Origin: Aspidapion aeneum
Taxonomy: Eukaryota; Arthropoda; Insecta; Coleoptera; Brentidae
Assembly (NCBI GenBank): GCA_963576565.1
Contig: OY755039.1
Span: forward strand, 129,818,140-129,882,139
Direction of reading: 5' to 3'
DNA length: 64,000 bases
Shown: in pieces, positions 1-10,900 of the stretch
How positions within the stretch are numbered: the stretch's first letter is position 1
How the letters are laid out: every line of letters begins with the position of its first letter
The notes under the pieces: model-generated
Told to the model about the DNA's origin: nothing
Database searches by the model: none
Seen by the model: the letters and a program-made list of their open reading frames with translations, nothing else
Translations under genes and position numbers: made by a program

Positions 1-49
1 CCAACTACGACTAGTAGGTACAAGTAGATGTAGCAGTTGGGTGTTTTTT
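1..49. repeat. End of palindromic MITE (cut by window edge)
   Basis: Bases 1-49 match the right arm of the MITE at 60494-60711: ACTAGTAGGTACAAGTAGAT, then GCAGTTGGGTG and a T-run. The segment itself holds a small inverted repeat (CCAACT...AGTTGG). Only the terminus is inside the window. Confidence 0.75.
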
Positions 50-372
50 TATTATTATTTTTTTATTATACTTAGCTTAAGTATAGCTTTCACTAATAAA
101 CATATATGGATTATTAAGAAAAAAGGTTCCTCGAATTCATAACTTTTTTTTTGCATTTTGCGACTAAACGCATCGTTACAGAGCGTTACTTTTTTTTTGC
201 TAAAAATGCTACCCAAATAAAAAAAAATCAAAACTTATACCTACTATGTGGAAGAAATGTCAACTTAAGTGGAACTTTGACAGCACCTCCAAGTCCTTAA
301 GTCAATCTAAGTGGAACTTAAGTGCTAGGTAAGAAAGTGGACCTTAGTACCAATTCATCACCTTTTTAGTTT
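50..372. other. AT-rich intron, nothing recognised
   Basis: T-runs and low-complexity DNA, with a few degenerate AAGTGGAACTTAAGT-type repeats at 265-330. No exon, RNA gene or TIR was recognised. Confidence 0.5.
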
Positions 373-379
373 GTTAAAC

Positions 380-1801
380 CACGGATCACCTAACAAACAG
401 ATAGGGAACTCAGGTGGTGGGGGTGCTACGCGCATCTTTCAAGCAGCCTGCCATGTTGGGGTCAACCACTCCAGAGGCGCATTCTGTATTTCAATATTTT
501 TTAAACTTTTAGTACGTGTTGAGCATTAGTGGTGTGTAGATGTGATTTTTGTATTTGATATTTAAACAATGGGAACGGTTTGTGCCGTAAGAGACTGTAA
601 ATCCACGCGACGGTATACTCTTAATCGAAGTAATTTTCGATTTCCGCAGAATCCTATAAGGCAAACTTATACATTATTTTATCTTTCGATTTTTTAAAAA
701 CTTTTGCCATATCCTATACAAGGTGTTCAATAATTAAATGTCCTATGAGATGAATCTGTAAATGATTTAAGTACAAAGAGTTCTAAGGACATATAGATCT
801 GCAACCCCTTTGATTTTGTTTTTTTATTTTTTGCAGGATTTGTTATATTTATCTCAAATTTAAAAATGCGCCGCCATTAGATCCTAAAAAACAAGATATA
901 AACTATGCTTCGTTTAGAAAGTTTTTGCATAAGCTCAGTTTGTAGAAAAGGGAAATTTGTAGATTGGTATTTTGTTTTGACCATTTCCACAACCCCTTAA
1001 AGTTTCATGCATCATTTAAATTTAACCCTGTATAATACACTATTATATAACAATTGGTCAAGAGTTTTTGACACAAATTTGTTATAATTTTTTATTATGC
1101 TACTATTTACACTTTTAAGAATACATATAAAACAACTATTTTTTTTTAAATATTGGATTTTACTAAATTTTAAAATATTAATTTACCGTGAAGCAATTTT
1201 GTGCTAATTCTAAAGATTATTTGGTCACCCTTTAACTCCTTAAACTTTCAATTTTTTTAAAAAACTAATAAATAATATCTGATTCCAGTAAATTAAGAAA
1301 TTACTTTACAATGTCAAACTTCTTATATTTAAAATTCACAATTTTACTCCTCTTGAAACTTAATAAATGTTATCCCAATACAACAAAAAAAGCAATCAAT
1401 TTTTTTCTTTTTGTGTTTGGCTGTATGCTGGAAACGACAACATGCTAACGTATTCTGAACAAAGAAGAAGACCTCTTTTTGTGCTTCCCATATCTCTCAT
1501 TCAATAGAACACATTATTTCCATAGTCCCCTACAGCGGACAAGATATAATATTTTTACGCGGCCGAGAGTCTAAAATTCATTTTAGCTCCCATTTTTAGC
1601 AAAACAAAACTATTTTAATGTTTTTATTGTTTCTGGCAGTAAAAATATTTTTTCGAATCAACAATCTGAAACATTCATATTTTATGATAAATTTATTTTA
1701 GTCCGGCTCTGAGTTTGATTCCCAATGCTCAGCCATCGTTGAATTCTCCGAGATCAAAGACGGCCAGCCGGCTTATTTATCTGTTTGTTAGGTGATCCGT
1801 G
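380..1801 (+). mobile_element. P-like (THAP) DNA transposon, internally deleted
   Basis: A perfect 24-bp terminal inverted repeat (CACGGATCACC...) lies at 380-403 and 1778-1801. It is flanked by GTTAAAC on both sides (373-379, 1802-1808; GTTAAACC if 8 bp), the 8-bp class of target duplication made by P elements. Inside at 569-697 an ATG opens MGTVCAVRDCKSTRRYTLN then SNFRFPQNP, a THAP zinc-finger N-terminus with C-x4-C. A later segment (about 836-944) after TTTGCAG reads KNAPPLDPKKQDINYASFRK and stops, perhaps a second exon. Most of the transposase is missing, so it could move only with help from another copy. Confidence 0.8.
569..697 (+). pseudogene. THAP-domain 5' exon of P-like transposase
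   Basis: This short frame of 42 residues starts at the ATG at 569 and contains C-A-V-R-D-C, an F-R-F-P motif and a final non-homologous tail, suggesting that the real exon ends near 655 at a lost or degenerate splice site. THAP domains bind transposon ends through a C2CH zinc module; only the first two cysteines are present here. Confidence 0.65.
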
Positions 1802-1828
1802 GTTAAACCATGTTAAGATATGACTTAC

Positions 1829-1995
1829 CGACACATAATCATTTGCACCATAGATTCGCTTAAGTTCAGAAATTCTGGTGTTGTAAATAGTGCGTGCGCT
1901 CTAGTTTCCACAAAAGCGAGTATCATATTGACCAGTTCCGATGCCGAGGTATACCTCCAGTAGTAGTTTTCCAGTGAACAGAGCATACAGCATAC
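1829..1995 (-). CDS. gprs: Exon 12: BACK-like tail (last exon in window)
   Basis: The exon follows acceptor TTTGTAG and ends at donor GTCG|GTAAGTC; 55 codons plus two bases. It encodes [37 protein letters not shown] and [14 protein letters not shown]. The helical pattern C..L..A.....ALF....FL.LS...V is like the start of a BACK domain following BTB. The open phase shows that at least one more exon lies to the left of the window. A P-like element ends 20 bases inside the following intron. Confidence 0.9.
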
Positions 1996-4900
1996 CTACA
2001 AAATTGTGAATTAATTACCACAGGAAAGTTGGTTCCAAATTCTTAGGTGGTCGGAGTTACAAGAGCAGTAGGGGAGCCCGGGGCTGGTTGACGCACCGGG
2101 TTGGTTGACGCACCTCAATTTTTTGAAAAACAGTACACTTGGCAACGCCGCCGAACGGTTTGTCTTAAAGCAGCCATAAAAAACCACTCTTGAACGTTCT
2201 TTTCAGTTTGATTGCATCAGTGGTGTTGTGTACAGTGCGGTTTGTAATTTTTTTGGCAGTGGCAAGTAATTTTTTATTTTTTTACAGTTTTTGTTCTAGA
2301 AACTTTATTTTTAAAGATAATTGAGATCGGTTTTTTGCTAAATAAAGGTCCAACCGTCCCAAACAAGAACTGTTAATTAGATTTTTCTAAGAATAAAATA
2401 GTATATGTGCAGTTGCTTCACACATACAAAAACGTGGTCAGGGGCTGGTTGACGCACCCAACCCGAGTTTAAAATAAAATATTCTAATTTTTTTTTATGT
2501 TTTAGCGAGATGCGTTCTCGTAAACGAACATCAGCAAGGGGTACCACTCCACCAGATACTATGCTAAGAGCAGTTAGAGAGGTTAAAATAAACAAAAAAT
2601 CCATTAGGTCAACTGCAAAAAACTTTGAGATCCCGGAGGCAACTTTGAGACGTTTTTGCAAAAAATTTACTGAGGAAGAAATTAATGGCGATGCCGCAAT
2701 AACGACAAAAGTTGGATATTACAGGAATCGCCAGGTATATACTACTACTATGTTGGTTTAGAACGTTTTGCTACGTTGTCCGACGCCTATTCTCCACCTA
2801 CTTCGATCGTGACAGTAATCTTCTGTCAGATATTTTTGACTCATTGATTTTTAGATTGACTGCTGCCATTCCAGTTTAGGAAGCCCTTTTTTTTCTGCGC
2901 CCTATTGGTTGCCATTCTAGGACCTCCTTTAGTAATCTTTCCTCATTCATCCGTTGTACATGGCCGTACCATATCAGTTGTTTTTTAGTGATGTCATCCG
3001 TTATGCTTCCCTCGATTCTCATTCTCTCTTTTATGGTCTCATTTCATAGATGTTAAATGCATTTGCCTTTATTGCACAGATAACTATAAAAATAGTGTCT
3101 CATCCGAAAAATGGATTCAGTGTACTAGTTGCAAAATGCATGAAGCCTGTGCTGGGGAACCTGGCGTCTTCTTTGTTTGTGTAAACTGTGAAAGCGAATA
3201 ATGACTTATATATTTTTTTAAAGCTATAATATTAAATTTATTAATTGCTTTGTTACCTTTTTTAGAATTAATGCATCTTTTGTTCCTTGGGAAGTTACCT
3301 TTTTTATGTTTTATGCATATTTTGTTCCTTGGGTAGTTACCATTTTTAGAATTTAATATAATTTTTTTTTAATTTAGATTATAACAGATGTTTTACTTTA
3401 CATTTTTGTCTGCGTCAACCAACCCCGGCCCGGGGCTGGTCGACGCACCCTGACATCCATCTTTAAAAAACACTATATAATTAGAAGGCTTCGTTCTTTT
3501 GTTAGCTTTGATGTTTTGAAAACTTGTTATTTCGCACTATTTCATTCAAGAATTTCATATGCAATTCCCCATGGGGTCATAGTACTGCAGGATTGCCTGT
3601 TTTTAAATTACAGAAAAAGGTTATTAGAATTATATGTGGTGCACACTATCGCGCCCATTGTAGACCTTTGTTTCAAGAATACAAAATAATGCCCTTGCCT
3701 TGCTTGTACATATATTTTACCCTCATAGAAATTCATCACAAAAAAGTTAATTTACCATCTACCAATAAAAATCACTTACATAATCTAAGATCTGATTTAA
3801 TTACCCTGCCATTCCACAAGTTAACAAAATCAAGTAAAAATTCGTTAAATTATAATTTATATAACAAACTACCAGAATCTATAAAAAGTAATTCGAACAA
3901 AAAATTTAAAACAGCAATAAAAAACTTTTTACTTGCTCATTGTTTTTATACTGTCCAAGAATACTTGGATTATGTTTTTGTTTAGAGTGAAAAGACCTGC
4001 AAACAGCGCACTTTCGCTATTCTTTTTTCTATACGCCTATTTATGTATGTTCAATGTTTGTGATTTTTTTTGTAAGGTTTTTATATTATTTTTATTTTTT
4101 TTTATTTGTTTATACAAAATATTATTAGTGTTACAATATTATGTATTTCCGCTTACTATTTTACTATGGTTTGTTTTAAGATAATGTTTTTTTTTGCAAT
4201 TATAGCCTTATGCTTTTTTGTTGCATTGCATGTTGTGTAAAAGATTAAACATTAAACTTTCCTATTTGGTACCAAAAGCACACCAAAACCTAATAATGTA
4301 TTAGCTAAAAATAAAAATACAAAAAGTGCGTCAACCAGCCCCGGGCTCCCCTACATTTTCCATTTCAACCCGGCCACCTTTTGCGCTCATAGCTTTTGAT
4401 TTTTAATAAAATTTATTAATATATTTGGACCAAATACATCGCGATAAAAAATTGTATGAAATGTTGAAATTTCTTTTATCTACAGGATTTTGTTTTCTAA
4501 ATTGACTCAAACTCTATAGTTTTCGATTTTTCCTAAATACGATCCTCGAGAAAAAGTATTTTAGAAAATCAAAAAAGTATTAAGTTTAATGTTTAGGAAT
4601 AAATCCATGATGTATCTTCCTCCCCATTAGTACACCCCAAGGGAACTCCACGCTCTATCAGCCTTAAAAACAGTTTTTTGTAAATATCTAAGAAACAAAA
4701 GCTCGTACGAAGTTTTTGGTTATAATAAAAATTGTTATAAAAAATTAGTTCTAATATATTCCGAAAAGCGCATATTAATGCGATGCTCCGCTAAAAATTT
4801 TTCAATTAGCAATAATTTCATCCAAAATCTAATCAGCTCGTATCAGCTCGAACACTATTTTTCATGTAAATCTCATGAAAATTGGTCCAGTGTTTTGTAG

Positions 4901-7900
4901 CTATCGTGGGCCAGACAGACACGCACAAACATACACACACACCTATATATTTTTTGACAAGTTTTTTTTTGTCTTAAAATTACTTAAGGAAGCACCCCTT
5001 GAAGTTTGGACACATACTCTTAAATAACATCCTGTATGTCGTAGGCTAATAGCTAGTAGTTTACTTACACCGTTGTGTTTAGAGCGTTCCTGTTCGTGGT
5101 CTATAGGTAACGGCGTACAAAAAACTTGTTGATAAAAAAATTAGAAACAAAATAATAATATTGTCTTTATTAATTTTAAACACTAGAAACGAAATTTCGG
5201 ACTTCCACTGTCTTTATTTATGTTTCTACTCAATCATTGTCTACGAGTTTCAATCAAACAATAAAAAAAATTGTTGAGAAGTCCTTTATAACTTTGTAAT
5301 TTAAATTTGCCAGTTACTTTCGATTAAAATGGTTAAAAAGTAAAAAAAAAATCTGGGTAAGTATTTTAATTTTTACAGTTTTTGCTTACTGATTAGCAGT
5401 AAATATTTAAAAAATATATATTAATTAAGCAAAAATTGAAGAGAATCAAATCATTTAAAAATTCGTCAAGAAATGCATATTAAGGGTAAAAATCGCAGGC
5501 ATCAAGAACTCAGAATACAAGTTAGTGGACACTTTCTATATCAAATTTCTGAAATAAAAATTGATTTCATAATCTCGTCCAAACTATTCCTTCGCTTTTT
5601 TTCCTTTCATTAGATTAACCCTTTTTGACCCATCATACTCGCTTACGTACAGCAATAAAAATTGCTTGCTGGCGCCATCTCCTGCAATATATTTGAATGT
5701 CCAACAACAAGACGTTTCTTTCGTTTTCTCACCTATTTTTAATTAAACAGTATGAAAAATATAATAGAGAATTATTGAAATAAAGCCAGGCTAATAGTGC
5801 CAGGCACATTTTTGACACCTTTACATTGTAATATCAGCTGTGATCTTTCAACACACGGCCTCTGGTTACTATATGAACCGGAATAAATAGTGCCTTTTTT
5901 TATTAATTGAAAATGAAGGATCAACTGTCAGTTTTCAATGTGAATGTGTCAAAATAGTGCCTGGCACAATTATAGCCTGGCTGTATTTCAATAATTCTCT
6001 AATATATACTTAAGAAAAAAAAATATAACCGGCAAGTTCTTACCACATCTATCCTTAAATGTTGCTTTGCATGATGAAAACAAGCCTGCAAAAGATCGGG
6101 CAAATCGTAATGCTCGGCAGCGCATATCAGTCCGGGAATTGTGGAACAGGTTAGTGGACAGGAACCTAAAATTATGCCCATTATTGATTTCTTGTAGGTA
6201 CCCCGTAGTTTCTGCGGTATATCGTAAATTGAGGCTACTTGCTGACGGTTTTTGAGATTTTTTCAAGATATATTCTGAGCTTAATCGTTTCGGAACCACC
6301 ATTCGTTAGTTTTTTGTGTAAAGGTAATGTTGGAATATCATATTATAAAAGAATACAAACGAAGGTTTTTTTGTCACCAAATAACCCCACCCCAACCCTA
6401 CCCTTTTGCTTTAAAATCAAGCGGAAAGCGCAGCCCACGAGAAAGACCGGCCCGAATTCGGGCACGAATTTTATGTGAATTTTATCAAAGTTATTAAAAT
6501 AACGCATCCCACGAAAAATACTGTAGTGGCCTGCGGTAAAATAATTAATGGCTAATGAGTAAATTATAAAGAAAATACCTATAAGATAAACAATGCCGCG
6601 AACGTGTAATTAGTGTTGTTCCTTGTCGGTCCAACTATAAAACTGAAACCTAATATGTGTCAACTTTTAATTTGCCAGTGGATAAACAAGTGCATGAAAT
6701 TTGGTTGCGAAAAATTCCTAATAATTTAAGTAATTTAAAACGTCCACAAGTTTGCATCAAACATTTTCCTAACGAGCAGGTTATTTGGTTTGATAAGTGT
6801 GTTTTAAACGGAGAGCTAAAAAATTTTAAAAGACAAAAACCCAAATTAACTGAAAATGCTGTACCTACTATTTTTGAAAATGTCCCGAAATAACTAAGTA
6901 GATAACCTGTATCTACTGTTTGATAAGCTGATGTCGAGAGGCAACAAATGGAAACTGCAATACAAGAAATCTGTGCAAGCTGTGCTTGACAATTACACTT
7001 GCTTAACTCGGCTTGGTTAAGCAGCGGGATTAAAGTAAAAAGTTTACTGCCAGGGAGCAGCCTCACTCCCTGCAATGACCAAGAAGGCTTATGGTACAGT
7101 AAACTAAGTAGGTATAAATCCTCTCTTTTTATATTAACAAATTGTTATGGTTCGTGATAAATTATAAAATATAAAATTCCATATAATGTGTTGTTTTATA
7201 GACTAAATAATTTATATAATTTAAATAGGTAAACTTGAGAAGGTTAGTTTATGTTATTAAAACCTAATTTCTTAAGATCACCTATGTTTTAATAATAAAT
7301 TTAAGTAAAAATTAAGATTTATGAAAAATGGTAAAAAAGAAAATCTGTTTAATTTTGTAATTAAATATGGTGGGTAGGTATCGAAATAGGTACTGCTGCT
7401 TTATAAGGTGGGTCAGTTTCTTAAAACTGCTGACAATGAATCTAGGCATCGGTTGTGTCTGGATTTTGCGGTCATGGTACGTCGTCGAACTTTTCGCTGT
7501 GGGGACAAATTTTTTCTGTTGCAAAATATTATGATCTATTATTATTGTTGTTATTCCCTTACTATTGTAAGTGCCATGAACAAATTGTAAATTGGGAGGC
7601 AACAATTTAAAAATGTTTTGTTGCTTATTTACAATGGCAAAATGCTTATGACTTATTTGCCATTGTCCTTCCGCCTTCTCAATAACTTTTGATTTGGAAT
7701 GTTGTTTCTTTTGGGTTGTCTTTTTAATAACTATTTCTGCTACTCGTTTTAAACTTTTCTTCTTTTTAGTATGTCTTCTTGACTTTTGGTTATTCTTGGA
7801 CTTATGCTTTGTATTCTGAAGGTATTTCTGGTTAAGCACAGGATAGGCACCAATTTTCTTTTTGGCTTTAAATTGAGGACTTCTGCTGACTGTATGTTTG

Positions 7901-10900
7901 GTTTTTTTTACTTTGCTATTTAATTTGATATGCTGGATTTTGTTGTTTCGTACTATGTTCTGTTCTTCTAGAGTTTGCTGTTCTTTGCTCACTTCTTTCG
8001 TAATCAAGATTACTGAAGGTATCTTCTGATATACATGATCTGGGTAATATTTTAAATTCTCTTCTTTTTGAGTTTGTTCAGTTTGAATAAAGTTAATAAA
8101 ATCTATATGTTTGTGGCGGATTCATTTTACAAACACAACTTTTTCTGGGTATTACGCCACTAGTAAGGAAAAATTATTTTAAAAAATTATAAAAAACCAC
8201 TGCGTTTCTCCTAGAAAAATAAAAATCACTAATTTGTCAGTGGCTTTCTATAAAAATAAATAGTTGCCTAGTAAAAACTTAAACCACTTATCTTTTAATT
8301 GAATTTGAACACGCTACGTTTCGATTGCCAATCTGCAATCGTTTTCAAGCTTTTTATTTATATTTTGTCTCAAAATCTTAAATGTTTCTTGTTCATATAT
8401 ATGGCAATCGAAACGTAGCGTGTTCAAATTCAATTAAAAGATAAGTGGTTTAAGTTTTTACTAGGCAACTATTTATTTTTATAGAAAGCCACTGACAAAT
8501 TAGTGATTTTTATTTTTCTAGGAGAAACGCAGTGGTTTTTTATAATTTTTTAAAATAATTTTTCCTTACTAGTGGCGTAATACCCAGAAAAAGTTGTGTT
8601 TGTAAAATTGAATAAAGTTGCTTATTTTATGGTTTGTCTTTATTTCTTTGCTTACTTCTTTCTTCTTAAGTGTATACATTTCTTTTCTAAAAATTGAAAA
8701 AAGTCTTCTAGTGTGGGGATTTTGTTTTCAAACGCGTGAAACCATCTATGGTATGACTTTTCTACTTCAGATGTCAATTTCTTTGACAACAATTTCATCA
8801 ATGGTAGGTCCCAAGTTTCTGTATTTTGCCCAGAGGTTTGAATGTCTCTAAGGCACTGACGGCTCATCTCGTAAAGCTGTTTTAATTCTTTAACTGTTTC
8901 TTCATCCATATTTGGGATGTCTCGGATATCATCTAAATGATCCATAATGACGTTTGGAATCTGAAAAATTTCACTGTACTTAAAAGCAGCTGATGGGCTC
9001 CTGTTGAACTCTTCGATTCTTTTAATTAAGTACTGAAGGACTTCGTTCAATGTGGGCAATCTGCCTAGTTCGTAGTTTACCCATTCATGGTGTAAAATGT
9101 GCGTCTCGACATCCCATTTCTGGTAAATTATGTTAATGATTATTGGCTCCCAATTGACTTTAATCGCTTGTGAAAACTCAACTACTTGAGTAGGAAAAAG
9201 CATAGTAAGAATATTGCTAGAAAGACAACTAAGAAGATACAAAATGGGTTCACACCTTCTAGATTGCCTTCTAGACATGCACATAATGGAGCATGCGTCA
9301 GTCCAAAATTTAGAACAACTTTTGGACTGACGCATGCTCCATTATGTGCATGTCTAGAAGGCAATCTAGAAGGTGTGAACCCATTTTGTATCTTCTTAGT
9401 TGTCTTTCTAGCAATATTCTTTCTATGCTTTTTCCTATCATTATGGTTGGGTGGCTTTCTGTACTGGTTTCTTCTAAATGCTTTTGTTTTTGGCTTTATT
9501 TTTTATCTGAACATTTAGGCTTCTGTAGACATGACAGATACTCAGTGGCTTCGGACAGGACAAGTGTACGGATAGTCGTACTGGCAGGTGGACGGCTTTT
9601 TAACGCTTGTAGAATGGACGGACTTTCTCGTGGAAGGTCGCTCTGGCTGAAGCTCTCTTGTGTCGTGGCTTCGGACAGGACAAGTGTATGAACAGTCGTA
9701 CTGGCAGGTGGACGGCTTTTTGAAGCTTGTAGAATGGACGGACTTTCTCGTGGAAGGTCGCTTTTGTGGACGGTTTTTTAAGGCTTGTATAATGGACGGA
9801 CTTTCTCGTGGAAGGTCGCTCTGGTTGAAGCTCTCTTGCGTAGTGGCTTCGGACAGGACAAGTGTACGGACAGTCGTACGGGCAGGTGGACGGACTTTCT
9901 CGTGGAAGGTCGCTCTGGTTAAAGCTTTCTTGAGTAGTAGTTTCGGACAGGACAAGTGTACGGATAGTCGTACTGGCAGGTGGATGGTTTTTTATGCTTG
10001 TAGAATGGACGGACTTTCTCGTGGAAGGTCGCTCTGGTTAAAGGTTGAAGCTCTCTTCTGTAGTGGGTCGGACAGGACAAGTGTACGGACAGTCGTACTG
10101 TTCTCGTGGAAGGTCGCTCTGTTTGAAGCTCTCTTGAATAGTGGCTTCGGACAAGTGTACGGATAGTCGTACGGGCAGGTGGACGTTTCTTTGTCGCTTG
10201 TAGAATGGACGGACTTTCTCGTGGAAGGTCGCTCTGGTTGAAGCTCTCTTGCGTAGTGGCTTCGGACAGGACAAGTGTACGGACAGTCGTACTGGCAGGT
10301 GGACGGTTGGGCTGTAGTGGTGTTCTTCTTACGAGCGTCGGCGGAGGTTTCTTTGCTCGAAGGACCAATGTGCTTCATCCGGTTCGAAGGACCAATGTGC
10401 AAGCTGTGCTTGACAATTACACTTGCTTAACTCGGCTTGGTTAAGCAGCGGGATTAAAGTAAAAAGTTTACTGCCAGGGAGCAGCCTCACTCCCTGCAAT
10501 GACCAAGAAGGCTTATGGTACAGTAAACTTAAGTAGTTATAGTGAGAACAACTATTAAATGTTGAATCTGCTTTATTGAGATAAATCCTCTCTTTTTATG
10601 TTAAAAAATTGCTATGGTTCGTGAGAAATTATAAAAATATAAAATTCAATATAATGTGTTGTTTTTTAAACTAAATAATTTATATAATTTAAATAGGTAA
10701 ACTTGAAAAGTTTAGTTTATGTTATTAGAACCTAATTTCTCAAGATCACCTGTGTTTAAATAATAAATTTAACTAAAAATGAAGATTTATGAAAAATGGT
10801 AAAAAAAAAGAAAAATCTGTTTAATTTTGTAATTAAACATGCAGATTCTATTAAAAAGTACGCAAAAAACCATGACCAACTAAATAAAACAAAATAATGC

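Larger units (their letters stand above)
2071..4351 (+). mobile_element. pogo-like element with TA target duplication, deleted transposase
   Basis: The ends are 26-bp perfect inverted repeats starting GGGGAGCCCGGGG (2071-2096; 4326-4351), flanked by TA. The motif GGTTGACGCAC recurs just inside the left end and at 2448. Inside are a psq-type helix-turn-helix exon (2510-2735), a LINE fragment in opposite orientation (about 2790-3040), a PHD-like zinc-finger exon (3049-3201), then a second pair of end-like sequences near 3410-3450, and a LINE 3' fragment (3453-4000). The DDE catalytic core is absent. Confidence 0.82.
6972..10839 (-). mobile_element. BEL/Pao-type LTR retrotransposon, internally deleted
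   Basis: Direct repeats 6972-7367 (396 bp) and 10396-10839 (444 bp) begin TG and end CA (the left copy has TA) and act as LTRs. In minus orientation the 5' LTR contains CTCAATAAAGC and is followed at once by TTGGTCCTTCGAACCGGAT, the leader typical of BEL/Pao elements as I recall it, present nearly twice. The body holds a leader minisatellite, a gag with DUF1759-like segments, and a fold-back insertion. Protease, reverse transcriptase and integrase are absent. No target duplication could be matched (flanks AAATC and TGCAG). It inserted into the THAP remnant ending at 6971. Confidence 0.75.

Noticed and set aside
7312..8007. Long Lys-rich open frame as a new host gene
   Set aside because: It lies inside an LTR-flanked element, continues the gag frame and is interrupted by an insertion; treated as gag remnant.
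9540..10440. Several overlapping open frames of 80-170 codons on both strands
   Set aside because: They track the minisatellite unit; both strands stay open because of repeat composition.
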